A stretch of DNA of 64,000 nucleotides from JAJXWB01 sp046349085 (GTDB lineage Bacteria; Pseudomonadota; Alphaproteobacteria; Rhizobiales; Beijerinckiaceae): assembly GCA_046349085.1 (NCBI GenBank), contig JAXMDA010000004.1, positions 124,001 through 188,000 of the forward strand, in the 5' to 3' direction. This document shows positions 8,934 through 19,735 of the stretch, one piece after another. Made by a program: the position numbers and the translations under genes. The notes under the pieces were generated by a model. That model was not told where the DNA came from. It was given only the letters and a program-made list of their open reading frames with translations, and ran no database searches. Positions within the stretch are counted from its first letter, which is position 1. Each line of letters starts with the position of its first letter.

Positions 8934-10427
8934 ATGGGTTCCATGAGCACATTTCTGTCGGACAAGCCTTGGTGGGCGGGCTATCTCATAGCCGCGGTCC
9001 TGATCTTGCTCGGCTTGGCGCTGGTAACGGTCATCTACCGCGCCCTTCGCGGCAACCGTATCCGCACCAGTTCCGCCCGAGGCCGCCAGCAGCGCCTTGG
9101 GGTCGTTGACACGCATGACATTGGCGCCGACCGCCAGCTCATCATCGTACGTCGCGACAATATCGAACACCTGATCATGATTGGCGGCCCGAACGACGTC
9201 CTGATCGAACCCGCGATTGTGCGCGGCGAAGCGCGCGCCCTGCGCGAGCGCGAGCAAAGCGCGCCCGCCTGGGCCAGCGGCGAGACGCCGCCCGCAATCG
9301 AGCCCCTCCGTCCCCTCGCCCCCGAGGCTGTCGCTCCGCCGGAGCCGCCGACGCAAGAGCCGGTTTCCGCGCCCGCTGCGTCGCAGCCGGCCCGTGGGCC
9401 GCGCCTGCCGGACCTGTTTGCGCGCGGACGCCGTCCCGAGGCGGCGCCCGAATCCAAACGCCCGGAACGCCCCGCCGACATCGCGCCCGCGCCATCCCCG
9501 CCGGCAGAGACGAAGCCGCTGGAGTCCAGGCCGCCCGCGCCGGCCCAGCCCAAGGCGCCCGAGATCAGGCCCACTGAGCCGAAACCCGTCGAAGCGAAGC
9601 CTGTCGAGCCGAAGCCCGTCGCGGCTCAGACGCCTCCCAGACCCGTCGCGCCGCCGCCGCCGGTCGCGCCCAAGCCCGCGGAAAGCCCCGCAGGGCTCAA
9701 GCCCGAGGCGCCCAAGACGGAGGCGCCCAAGACGGAAGCGCCCAAGACGGAAGCGCCCAAGCCGCCTGCGCCGAAGCCCGCCCTGCCGCCGGAGCTCGAC
9801 CTCGAAAAGCTCGCCGCCGCGCTCGCGGCGCCCGAGCAACCGGTCGCCCCGCCCACCCAGCCGGAAATGCGCCAACCTCAGGCGCCGAAGCCGGAAGCGC
9901 CGAAGCCGGAAGCCGTCAAGTCCGAGGAGCCGAAGTCGGAAGCGGCCAAGCCGGATGCGCCGAAGCCCCCGTCGCCGACGGCGGGCGCGCAGCCCGCCAC
10001 GCCCGGATCGCGTCCGCCGCCGCCGTTCTTTCGGCCGAGCCCGCCACAGGCCGCCCCTGTCGCCAAGCCGCCGGAAAGCCCGGCCGCCGCCGCGCCCCGT
10101 CCCGCGACAACGCCGCCGTCGCCGCCGCGGCCAGCTCCGCCGCCGGGCTTCCAGCGGCCAAGCGCGCCGCCTCCGCCGCCGCCCGGCCCGCCTGCGGCAA
10201 GCCCGGCCCCCAAGCCTTCCGCTCCTCCGGCGCAGCCGCCGGCGGCAGCGCAACCGCCAGCCCCCAAGCCAGCGCCGGCGCCGGCCCCCGCGCCCAAGCC
10301 CGCCCCGCCTCCGGCGGCTCCCGCACAGCCTGCGGCGGCGACGAAGGCGTCGGACGATCTCGACGCGCTTGCCTCGCTTGAAGAGGAAATGGCCAAGCTG
10401 CTCGGCCGGCCCGGCCCGGGCCGCTGA
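8934..10427 (+). CDS. FliO-like membrane protein with long Pro/Ala-rich tail
   Basis: 497 residues. One transmembrane helix (about 13-38) is followed by a compact domain (about 48-105) with RQLIIVRRDNIEHLIMIGG and DVLIEPAIV. That pattern is the one annotated as FliO, the flagellar export-gate assembly factor, in alphaproteobacteria. Residues 110-465 are low-complexity Pro/Ala/Lys/Glu, including 15-bp tandem units coding KTEAP (about 9705-9762). A short acidic/helical tail (DDLDALASLEEEMAKLLGR) closes it. No other flagellar gene is in the window, so a flagellar role is only inferred; the protein could be a general cell-envelope scaffold. A second in-frame ATG is at 8943. Confidence 0.6.
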   Translation: MGSMSTFLSDKPWWAGYLIAAVLILLGLALVTVIYRALRGNRIRTSSARGRQQRLGVVDTHDIGADRQLIIVRRDNIEHLIMIGGPNDVLIEPAIVRGEARALREREQSAPAWASGETPPAIEPLRPLAPEAVAPPEPPTQEPVSAPAASQPARGPRLPDLFARGRRPEAAPESKRPERPADIAPAPSPPAETKPLESRPPAPAQPKAPEIRPTEPKPVEAKPVEPKPVAAQTPPRPVAPPPPVAPKPAESPAGLKPEAPKTEAPKTEAPKTEAPKPPAPKPALPPELDLEKLAAALAAPEQPVAPPTQPEMRQPQAPKPEAPKPEAVKSEEPKSEAAKPDAPKPPSPTAGAQPATPGSRPPPPFFRPSPPQAAPVAKPPESPAAAAPRPATTPPSPPRPAPPPGFQRPSAPPPPPPGPPAASPAPKPSAPPAQPPAAAQPPAPKPAPAPAPAPKPAPPPAAPAQPAAATKASDDLDALASLEEEMAKLLGRPGPGR

Positions 10428-10446
10428 ATCGCGGAACTTCCAAAGC

Positions 10447-10474
10447 AAAGGGGCGGCCCGAAGGCCGCCCCTTT
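10447..10474. terminator. bidirectional terminator-like hairpin between fliO-like and dksA
   Basis: A perfect 12-bp stem, AAAGGGGCGGCC (10447-10458) and GGCCGCCCCTTT (10463-10474), closes a CGAA tetraloop. A and T runs on either side let it serve both convergent genes. Confidence 0.75.
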
Positions 10475-10495
10475 CGATTCCCGCCGGACTTCCGG

Positions 10496-10912
10496 TCAGT
10501 CGTCGCGATAGACGCGCTCGCGGCGCTCGTGACGTTCCTGCGCCTCGATCGACAGCGTCGCGATCGGCCGGGCGTCCAGACGCTTGAGGCCGATCGGCTC
10601 GCCCGTCTCCTCGCAATAGCCGTAGGAGCCTTCGTCGATGCGGTTGAGCGCCGAGTCGATCTTGGCGATCAGCTTGCGTTGCCGGTCGCGCGCCCTCAGT
10701 TCGATCGCGCGGTCGGTTTCCGACGACGCCCGGTCGGCGAGATCGGGATGGTTTTCGCTTTCGTTTTGCAGCGCCGCAAGCGTCTCGCGGCTTTCGCGAA
10801 GAATGTCTTCCTTCCAGACGAGCAACTTGCGGCGGAAGTAATCCTTCTGCCGCTCGTTCATGAACGGCTCGTCTTCGGACGGCTTGTAAGTCTCGTCGAT
10901 ATCGACAGCCAT
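10496..10912 (-). CDS. dksA: RNA polymerase-binding transcription factor DksA (alphaproteobacterial type)
   Basis: 138 residues. DksA binds the RNA polymerase secondary channel and works with ppGpp to reset rRNA and amino-acid promoters. The coiled-coil region (about 20-95) contains FRRKLLVWKEDILRES and HPDLADRASSETDRAIELRARDR, with the DxxDxA-type tip. The C-terminal finger reads YGYCEETGEPIGLKRL: only one of the four zinc cysteines of E. coli DksA is left, as is usual in alphaproteobacterial homologues. The ATG at 10912 gives the full domain; the frame stays open much further upstream, overlapping icd antisense, without a plausible start. Confidence 0.9.
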   Translation of the reverse strand: MAVDIDETYKPSEDEPFMNERQKDYFRRKLLVWKEDILRESRETLAALQNESENHPDLADRASSETDRAIELRARDRQRKLIAKIDSALNRIDEGSYGYCEETGEPIGLKRLDARPIATLSIEAQERHERRERVYRDD

Positions 10913-11124
10913 TGAAGGTCCGCTCCCTAGAACCCTTGGACTAAAGTCGGGCGGCTTATAGCGAGTGGTTTGCGACGACACAATGACCGGAATTAGTTTT
11001 TCAAACGTTGCGAACACAATACGCATTGGAAAGGCTGAAGGTTCCGCATCCGGCGCGGGCGCGCGAAAACCCGCCGCAACGGCGGCGTTGCAAATTCGCG
11101 CCCGCCTTCTCGCCCGCCCGCGAT

Positions 11125-12336
11125 CTACCCCATCGCCTTCTTGAGGTTCTCGTCGATCTTGTCGAGGAAGCCGGTGGTCGACAGCCAGCGCTGCTCCGGG
11201 CCGACCAGCAGGGCGAGGTCCTTGGTCATGAAGCCCGCTTCCACGGTCTCGATGCAGACCTTCTCGAGCGTGTTGGCGAACAGCTTCAGCGCCGTGTTGT
11301 CGTCGAGCTTGGCGCGATGGGCCAGGCCGCGCGTCCAGGCGAAGATCGAGGCGATCGAGTTGGTCGAGGTCTCGTGGCCTTTCTGGTGCTCGCGGTAGTG
11401 GCGCGTCACCGTGCCGTGCGCGGCCTCGGCCTCCACCGTCCTGCCGTCCGGCGTCATCAGCACCGAGGTCATCAGGCCGAGCGAGCCGAAGCCCTGCGCC
11501 ACCGTGTCCGACTGCACGTCGCCGTCGTAGTTCTTGCAGGCCCAGACATAGCCGCCCGACCATTTGAGCGACGAGGCCACCATGTCGTCGATCAGGCGAT
11601 GCTCGTACCAGATCTTGGCTTCCTTGAAGGCCGCGGCGAATTCGGCGTCGAAAATCTCCTGGAACAGGTCCTTGAACCGCCCGTCATAGGCCTTGATGAT
11701 CGTGTTCTTGGTCGAGAGATAGAGCGGCCACTTGCGGCCCAGCGCATAGTTCATCGAGGCGCGGGCGAAATCGCGGATGCTCTCGTCCAGATTGTACATG
11801 GACATGGCGACGCCGGCGCCGGGAAACTGGAAGACCTCGCGCTCGATCACCTGCCCGTCGTCCCCGACGAACTTCAGCGTCAGCTTGCCCTTGCCCGGCA
11901 CCTTGAAGTCGGTGGCGCGATACTGGTCGCCATAGGCGTGCCGGCCGACGACGATCGGCTGCGTCCAGCCCGGCACGAGCCGCGGCACGTTGCGGCAGAT
12001 GATCGGCTCGCGGAAGATCGTGCCGCCGAGGATGTTGCGGATCGTGCCGTTCGGCGACTTCCACATTTCCTTCAGCCCGAATTCCTTCACGCGCGCCTCG
12101 TCCGGCGTGATGGTCGCGCATTTCACGGCGACGCCGTATGTCTTCGTCGCTTCCGCCGCGTCGATGGTGATCTGGTCGTTGGTCTCATCGCGCTTCTGCA
12201 CGGAGAGATCGAAATACTTGAGGTCGATGTCGAGATAGGGATGGATCAGCTTGTCCTTGATGAAGGCCCAGATGATGCGGGTCATCTCGTCGCCGTCCAT
12301 CTCGACGACGGGGTTCTCGACCTTGATCTTGCTCAT
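11125..12336 (-). CDS. icd: NADP-dependent isocitrate dehydrogenase, homodimeric type
   Basis: 403 residues. It oxidatively decarboxylates isocitrate to 2-oxoglutarate, making NADPH in the TCA cycle. It belongs to the eukaryote-like homodimeric subfamily found in alphaproteobacteria: N-terminus KVENPVVEMDGDEMTRI, substrate-binding SPNGTIRNILGGTIFREPI, and NADP region with AAHGTVTRHYREH. The ATG at 12336 matches the conserved N-terminus; ten further codons are open upstream. A second, unrelated IDH gene lies immediately upstream on the same strand. Confidence 0.95.
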   Translation of the reverse strand: MSKIKVENPVVEMDGDEMTRIIWAFIKDKLIHPYLDIDLKYFDLSVQKRDETNDQITIDAAEATKTYGVAVKCATITPDEARVKEFGLKEMWKSPNGTIRNILGGTIFREPIICRNVPRLVPGWTQPIVVGRHAYGDQYRATDFKVPGKGKLTLKFVGDDGQVIEREVFQFPGAGVAMSMYNLDESIRDFARASMNYALGRKWPLYLSTKNTIIKAYDGRFKDLFQEIFDAEFAAAFKEAKIWYEHRLIDDMVASSLKWSGGYVWACKNYDGDVQSDTVAQGFGSLGLMTSVLMTPDGRTVEAEAAHGTVTRHYREHQKGHETSTNSIASIFAWTRGLAHRAKLDDNTALKLFANTLEKVCIETVEAGFMTKDLALLVGPEQRWLSTTGFLDKIDENLKKAMG

Positions 12337-12543
12337 GACGACCTCGAAATTGCTGCGCTGCGGCAAAGCGTTTGCGGCGCTATAGCACTCAGGTTCGGAG
12401 CCTCCTAGTCAGGCTTTTGGCTCAGGCGCCGATTTCGCGGGCGCCGCCATCGCCTTCGGACGCTTTCGCCAGCGCCTCGGCCTTCATCCGCTCCGCCGCC
12501 GGCAGAAAATGACGCTGCAAATAGGGCAGCTTCCGCCACGCGC

Positions 12544-12568
12544 CCTTCTCCCACGGAGTGGGAGAAGG
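12544..12568. repeat. palindromic intergenic element (GGAGAAGG type)
   Basis: Perfect 11-bp inverted repeat, CCTTCTCCCAC (12544-12554) and GTGGGAGAAGG (12558-12568), with a GGA loop. It shares its core with the hairpin at 12800-12825, 230 bp away, so both belong to one dispersed family. The bases after it (gtggccctcgcatcggtgaa) have the look of the rest of such an element. Confidence 0.65.
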
Positions 12569-12629
12569 TGGCCCTCGCATCGGTGAAGGTCGGATGAGGG
12601 CCCTCGCGACTGGGCGCGCGATTGGCCGA

Positions 12630-12716
12630 AATAGCGCGCCGGATCTGGTCGAGGACAAGATCGCCGCCGGTCAAGACCGCGTCATTGGCAAAACGTAAAA
12701 TAGAATAGCCGCGCCG
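12630..12716 (-). pseudogene. decayed C-terminal fragment of a DUF559 endonuclease-like gene
   Basis: About 29 codons read RRGYSILRFANDAVL followed by DLVLDQIRRAI. This matches the end of DUF559 (very-short-patch-repair/restriction-like) proteins, which typically run GYRVLRFWNxxVL...VLExI. The N-terminal catalytic part is absent, and the usual Trp is Ala. The surrounding frame is made of repeat-derived codons. It sits between the two palindromic elements at 12544 and 12800, in the gap between the two IDH genes. Confidence 0.5.
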
Positions 12717-12799
12717 CCGCGCAGGTCGCATCAGAGGATTTTCCGGCAAGTTGGCTGGGGCGGCGCGGTCCCTCATCCAACCCTTGCTGCGCAAGGGCC

Positions 12800-12825
12800 G
12801 CCTTCTCCCGCAGGCGGGAGAAGGC
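12800..12825. repeat. palindromic intergenic element (GGAGAAGG type), second copy
   Basis: Perfect 12-bp inverted repeat, GCCTTCTCCCGC (12800-12811) and GCGGGAGAAGGC (12814-12825), with a 2-base loop. A smaller hairpin (CCCTTGC/GCAAGGG, 12781-12797) lies just before it. It is only 15 bp from the end of the monomeric IDH gene and could act as its terminator on the minus strand, but there is no U run. Confidence 0.65.
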
Positions 12826-12839
12826 AAGCGCGCCTCGCC

Positions 12840-15062
<2,223 letters not shown>

Positions 15063-15272
15063 TGTGGGCTTCCTCGCCTGCGTCCCCGACCCGGGGCATA
15101 TCCGACCGGCGCCACCACTACGCATTTCGGCGGCGGGCCTCAATTGGATTGTTGTCGCATGAGCGGGCCCCGAGCGCAGCCGTCTTGCCAAGGCCGGCGC
15201 GCGATGCTGAGATAGTATTCATTCCGGGCTGGCGGCGGTCCGCATGTATTGTTTTGAGTTGGGGAGGGGGTT

Positions 15273-17276
15273 ATGCCGCAAATATTGCTGCGCTTTACGC
15301 GCAAATGCCGCACGGCCTTCGTCGGGTTGACGCGCCCGCAACCGCTCCTTCGCGCTTCGCTTGCCGCCGCCCTGTTCTGCGCCGCCGCGCCCGCGCGCGC
15401 GGTGGACACGGGGCTGGTGGCGAGCTGGGGCAGGAACACGGATGGCGAAATCGGCGACGGCACGAGCACGCAACGCACTTCGCCTGTCGCCATCGGCGTG
15501 ACGCCATTCGGGAATGCATCGGTAATTCAGGTCGCCGGCGGCGTGAATCACAGCTGCGCGCTGGACGTAAACGGGAGAGTCTGGTGCTGGGGTTTAGGCA
15601 ACAACGGCCAACTGGGCGACAATACGGGGGTCCAGCGGTTGACGCCGACTGCGGTCCTCTCGAGCGGCGCGCTCGCCGGAAAAAGCGTCGTCCAGATCGC
15701 GGCCGGCCAAGCCCACACCTGCGCCATGACGGCGGACGGCGGCGTCTATTGCTGGGGTTACAATTTTTACGGGCAGCTCGGCGATGGCACGAGCTTCCAG
15801 CGAAATGCGCCGGTCGCGGTTTCGACCAGCGGCGCGCTGGCGGGCAAGAAGGTCGTGCAGATAACCGCCGGCGTGTACCATACCTGCGCTCTGACCTCCG
15901 ACGGCAAGGCGTACTGCTGGGGAGACAACAGCAACGGAGCGCTTGGCGACAATACCGGAACGCAGCGGTTTGTCCCGACCGCCGTCTCGACCAGCGGCGT
16001 CCTGTCGGGCAAAACGGTGACGCAGATTTCCGGCGGCGGTTATCACACCTGCGCCCTGACCTCGGACGGCGGCCTGTATTGCTGGGGCAGCAACTCCGGC
16101 GGCGAACTGGGAGACGGCGGCACGCTATTGCGCAATGCGCCGGTGGCCGTGGTGACTTCCGGCGCGCTGGCCGGCAAGACCCCAGTTCAGATCAGCGCTG
16201 GCGGCTACCATAGCTGCGCGCTCGTCTCCAGCGGCTCGGCCTATTGCTGGGGCGCCAACAGTTTCGGCGGGCTCGGCGACGGAACGACGACGCAGCGCTT
16301 GACGCCGGTTGCGGTCTCAACCAGCGGCGCTCTGACCGGCAAGACAATTGTTCAGATTTCCGCCAATTTCGATTTCACCTGCGCGCTGACTTCGGACGGC
16401 CGGGTCTATTGCTGGGGCTACAATGGCTACGGCAATCTCGGCGACGGCACGACGACGACGCGCACCCTGCCGACAGCGGTCTCGACGAGCGGCGCGCTTT
16501 CCGGCCAGTTCCTGACGAACATCTCCGCCGGCTATTATTTCGTGACCACGACGGCCTCCCCCTGCGGCGCGGGCGCGCCAATCTCGACGGGGAGCGGCGC
16601 GAGCGCGCTGTGGACGCGCGTCGCCTTGCCTTGCAACAATTTCATGAACGCGACTGCGCGCGTTCAGGATATTCTCGGTTCGTCCGGGCTCAGCAAGAAC
16701 CTGCTGAACCCCAACACCTATGGCGGATCGGGCGGCACGGGGTGGGCGGTCTATCGGCACGACGCGGCGACGAACGCGTACGTCATGCTCGCGCTCACCG
16801 ACACGCTCGACCGTGGAACCGGCTACTGGATCAAGAGCTACGAGACGCCTTATCTCAACAAGCTCGTCGTGCCCGGCGTCAACCAGACCGTCACGCCGAT
16901 CACCGCGCCTGTGACGCAGGCGCAGGGCTGCGCCTCGGCCAACGGCTGCTTCGCCATTTCCGTCACCGCGGTCGCGGGCCAGAGCCGCTACAACCTGCTC
17001 GGCAATCCCTTCCCGTGGGCTGTCGACTGGTCGCAGGCGCGCGTGCGCGTCGATGGTTCGGCGTCCACCTACACGCCAAGCCAGGCGGCTGCGGCAAACG
17101 TGCTCGCCGCCACCTTCTGGACCTGGAACGGCACGAGCTACGACGTCTATTCGGACACCGCGCCGAACATCGGCAACCTGCCGTATTTCGGCTCGTTCTG
17201 GGTGCAGGCGCTGGCCGGCGGCGCAGGCCATACGGTTGAACTGCTGGTGCCGAAACTCGCCACGACGCTGCCGTAG
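15273..17276 (+). CDS. secreted seven-unit RCC1/ATS1-like beta-propeller protein
   Basis: 667 residues. A Sec signal peptide ends near LFCAAAPARA (about residue 44). Seven RCC1-type units of 55 residues follow (about 48-427), each with a YCWG-type motif, GxLGDGT and, in most, HTCALTSDG. Seven units suit a closed propeller outside the cytoplasm. Two cysteines per unit recur at fixed positions, which suggests disulfides. The TGC codons of the YCWG motifs at 15585, 15750, 15915, 16080, 16245 and 16410 are spaced by exactly 165 bp. The C-terminal 240 residues are of unknown fold, with TGYWIKSYETPYLNKLVVPG and NLLGNPFPWAVDW. Function is unknown. Confidence 0.85.
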   Translation: MPQILLRFTRKCRTAFVGLTRPQPLLRASLAAALFCAAAPARAVDTGLVASWGRNTDGEIGDGTSTQRTSPVAIGVTPFGNASVIQVAGGVNHSCALDVNGRVWCWGLGNNGQLGDNTGVQRLTPTAVLSSGALAGKSVVQIAAGQAHTCAMTADGGVYCWGYNFYGQLGDGTSFQRNAPVAVSTSGALAGKKVVQITAGVYHTCALTSDGKAYCWGDNSNGALGDNTGTQRFVPTAVSTSGVLSGKTVTQISGGGYHTCALTSDGGLYCWGSNSGGELGDGGTLLRNAPVAVVTSGALAGKTPVQISAGGYHSCALVSSGSAYCWGANSFGGLGDGTTTQRLTPVAVSTSGALTGKTIVQISANFDFTCALTSDGRVYCWGYNGYGNLGDGTTTTRTLPTAVSTSGALSGQFLTNISAGYYFVTTTASPCGAGAPISTGSGASALWTRVALPCNNFMNATARVQDILGSSGLSKNLLNPNTYGGSGGTGWAVYRHDAATNAYVMLALTDTLDRGTGYWIKSYETPYLNKLVVPGVNQTVTPITAPVTQAQGCASANGCFAISVTAVAGQSRYNLLGNPFPWAVDWSQARVRVDGSASTYTPSQAAAANVLAATFWTWNGTSYDVYSDTAPNIGNLPYFGSFWVQALAGGAGHTVELLVPKLATTLP

Positions 17277-17293
17277 AAGGCCGCTGGACTTAC

Positions 17294-17351
17294 GCGCGAC
17301 CCGTTGGCCCGCAATGACGGACGCGCGCTTCGCGCGACCCGTTGGCCCGCA
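17294..17351. repeat. short direct repeat between RCC1 and ClC genes
   Basis: The 20-mer gcgcgacccgttggcccgca occurs at 17294-17313 and again at 17332-17351. It fills most of the 80-bp gap between two convergent genes. No U-tract terminator is visible. Confidence 0.7.
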
Positions 17352-17356
17352 TTGCC

Positions 17357-19174
17357 TCACCGCTCGACGAACGCCCGGTTCCTCTTTTCCAGTTCCTCCC
17401 CGTAGCGGCGCAGCGCATGGGCTTCCGACAGGCGGCCGATGACGCGGCGGTTGGTCTCGTCGGTGACGACGGCCAGCACGTCCGCCTCTTCCGACGCGAA
17501 CATGTCGAGCGCGTCGCGCACCGTCGCGCGCGGCGTGAGATAGGCCTTCTGCAGATGCGCGAGCTTCGAGACCGGCTCGGTCGGGTCGGCTTCCGCGGCG
17601 TGAATATCGCCGACCAGCACCGCGCCGCTGTAGCGCCCGTCGGCGTCGGTCAGCATGACTTCCTTGGTGACGCCCAGCGGCACGCGGATGCGCGCCTGCC
17701 CGATGCTCGTGTCGTCGGGCAGCGTGCGCACGTCCTTGCGCATCATGCGCGCGACCGAGAGATCGCGCAGCCAGCCGATGTCGTGCGGCCCGCGGATCGT
17801 CTCGCCGCGCAGGTGAAAACGCCAGGTCGCGAAGGAATAGCCGAAGGTTCCGCGCACCACGAGCGACACGATGAGCGAGGCGATGAAGGCCGACAGCGCC
17901 ATGCCGAAATCGCCGGTCATCTCCAGCGCGAGAAAGGTCATGGACATGGGCGCGCCGACGATGCCCGTGCCGAGCGCGGTGAGCCCGACGACCGCCATGG
18001 CGGAAGGCTCGGCCCGCGTCGCGAAGGAGACGAGCGCGGTGGCGTCGCCGTAGCAGCGCCCGACATAGGCGCCGATCATCAGCGAGGCGAAGAACAGGCC
18101 GCCGCGAAAGCCCGACCCCAGCGAGATCGACGAAGCCGTGAACTTGAGGACGACGATGGCGAGCAGCGCCATCGCCGTGAAATCCGTCGAGCTCGCCAGC
18201 AGGATCGCGCCGTGGCCGGAGCCGAGCGCCGCCGGCGCCGCCGCGCCGATCAGCCCGACGAGCGCGCCGCCGATCACCGGCCTGAGCCAGGCCGGCCGCA
18301 CCAGCGAGGCAAAGACGCGCTCCGCGCTCGCCACCATGCTCATCAGCGCGATGGACACGGCCGAACAGAGCAGCGCGACGATGACGACATGCACGAAGGC
18401 GCTGGGCGCGAGCGAGTCGCCGCCGGGCGGCGTCGCCAGCAGGCTGTGGTCGACGAAGACGCGCGCCACCAGCGTCGAGACGACGGCGCTCGCCGCGATC
18501 GGCGCGAGCGAGGCGACGGAATAGGCGCCGAGGATCGTCTCGAAGGCGTAGAAGGCGCCGGCCAGCGGCGCGTTGAAGGCCGCCGCGATCGCGCCCGCCG
18601 CGCCGCAGGCGACCAGCAGCCGCATGTCGTTGCGGCGCGCGCCGAGCTCCCGCCCGAGCCGTGACGAGAAGGCCGCGCAGATCTGCGTGTATGCGGCCTC
18701 CAGCCCCACCGACCCGCCGAAGCCGTTCGACGCCATGGTCTGCAGCGTGATGAACAGGGAGCCGCCGACCGACATGCGCCCGCCGAGCAGCGCGTTCGCC
18801 TCGATGGCGTCGTGCACGCGACCGCGAAAGCGCGGCGCGACATAGCGCGCGAGCAGCGCCAGGATGATCCCGCCCGCCGTCACCACGGCGACCGCGCGCC
18901 ACGCCTCGAGAGAGGGCGCGAGGCTGAGCCGCAGACCGCGCGGCAGGCCAAACAGAAATTCGTGCATGAGCTGCGAGACGACGCTCATGCCGGTGACGAG
19001 CAGGCCGCTGACCGCGCCGATGAGCAGCGCGACGATGACCAGCCCCGCCTCGCGCGTGCGCACGAAGGCGCGCGCCCACATCGGAAACAGCCCGCCGAAC
19101 ACGCGCGTCGGCGCGCCGGCGGCGTGTCCCTCGGTCGCGGGCGCGCTCGCGCCGGCAGGAGTCGCTTCGCTCAT
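17357..19174 (-). CDS. ClC-family chloride channel/antiporter with C-terminal CBS pair
   Basis: 605 residues. The ClC core (about 45-440) has many membrane helices, with GGSVGLEAAYTQ (152-163), which aligns with the GxEGP selectivity motif and keeps the gating glutamate (Glu159), and GSGFRGGLFFASLMIGA for the GxFxP region, where Pro is replaced. Two CBS domains follow (about 475-595; MRKDVRTLPDD... and LTPRATVRDALDMFASEEADVLAVV), likely sensing nucleotides. It moves chloride or a similar anion across the inner membrane; channel or exchanger behaviour cannot be decided here. The start codon lies inside a 14-bp tandem repeat (19171-19240) that offers several ATGs. Confidence 0.9.
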   Translation of the reverse strand: MSEATPAGASAPATEGHAAGAPTRVFGGLFPMWARAFVRTREAGLVIVALLIGAVSGLLVTGMSVVSQLMHEFLFGLPRGLRLSLAPSLEAWRAVAVVTAGGIILALLARYVAPRFRGRVHDAIEANALLGGRMSVGGSLFITLQTMASNGFGGSVGLEAAYTQICAAFSSRLGRELGARRNDMRLLVACGAAGAIAAAFNAPLAGAFYAFETILGAYSVASLAPIAASAVVSTLVARVFVDHSLLATPPGGDSLAPSAFVHVVIVALLCSAVSIALMSMVASAERVFASLVRPAWLRPVIGGALVGLIGAAAPAALGSGHGAILLASSTDFTAMALLAIVVLKFTASSISLGSGFRGGLFFASLMIGAYVGRCYGDATALVSFATRAEPSAMAVVGLTALGTGIVGAPMSMTFLALEMTGDFGMALSAFIASLIVSLVVRGTFGYSFATWRFHLRGETIRGPHDIGWLRDLSVARMMRKDVRTLPDDTSIGQARIRVPLGVTKEVMLTDADGRYSGAVLVGDIHAAEADPTEPVSKLAHLQKAYLTPRATVRDALDMFASEEADVLAVVTDETNRRVIGRLSEAHALRRYGEELEKRNRAFVER

Positions 19175-19240
19175 GTCGTCCCGATCATGTCGTGCCGGTC
19201 ATGCCTTCCCGACCATGCCTTGCCGATCATGCCTTGCCGG
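19171..19240. repeat. five 14-bp tandem units over the ClC start site
   Basis: Units begin at 19171, 19185, 19199, 19213 and 19227, each close to tcatgccttgccgg. Read on the minus strand, each unit carries ATG preceded in most copies by AAGG, that is, a reiterated ribosome-site/start module. The first unit contains the chosen ClC ATG. Because 14 is not a multiple of 3, the repeated ATGs lie in different frames. Confidence 0.75.
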
Positions 19241-19408
19241 ACATGGCTCCCGCCTGAACGGCGCGCGCCCCCGGGCCCGGTTTCTGTGGATGAACTCCGC
19301 CGCCCCCGCGGTCAAGGCGTCTGTGGCCATTGGTCCCCACGGAACGCGCTGCGCGCGCTTAAGCCTTCCTTCACCACGACGCGCCAACACTGACGGCGGA
19401 GTAAAGTC

Positions 19409-19693
19409 ATGCAGTCAGTCGAGCGCGCGCCAACCACCGCATCCGGCCTCTGGTCCCGCCTGCCGGCGCATACGCTGTTCGGCGCGCTCGGCGTCGGGCT
19501 GATCGCGCTGGTCCTGTCGCACCCCGCCGTCATGGCGCTCGCCGGCCTCGACATCGCCGCCCAGCGTCCGGGCGCCCGCATGATCGACCGCGCGCCGACC
19601 GGCACGATCGCCTCGCAGAAAACCGCCGAAACGCCGCGGGCGAAGATCGGCGGCGTCATCGGCCTGCGCGCCGCCATCCGCGAACAGCGCTAA
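19409..19693 (+). CDS. small membrane protein upstream of recA, unknown
   Basis: 94 residues with one hydrophobic segment (about 22-45, HTLFGALGVGLIALVL...) and a polar tail that ends in GGVIGLRAAIREQR. Probably a single-pass inner-membrane protein. A GGAG-like ribosome site precedes the ATG. No family recognised. It ends 145 bp before recA, with an SOS promoter in between, so it is probably transcribed separately. Confidence 0.5.
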   Translation: MQSVERAPTTASGLWSRLPAHTLFGALGVGLIALVLSHPAVMALAGLDIAAQRPGARMIDRAPTGTIASQKTAETPRAKIGGVIGLRAAIREQR

Positions 19694-19735
19694 TCTTCCA
19701 CGGGTTAACCATCTGAAAAAATTGACGCCGGGCGA

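Noticed and set aside
9200..10400. Long minus-strand and other-frame reading frames over the FliO-like gene
   Set aside because: They are shadows of the Pro/Ala-rich coding strand: Gly/Ala- or Arg-rich, no domain.
12405..12827. 140-codon minus-strand frame between the two IDH genes
   Set aside because: Apart from the DUF559 remnant it is made of repeat-derived codons; not a whole gene.
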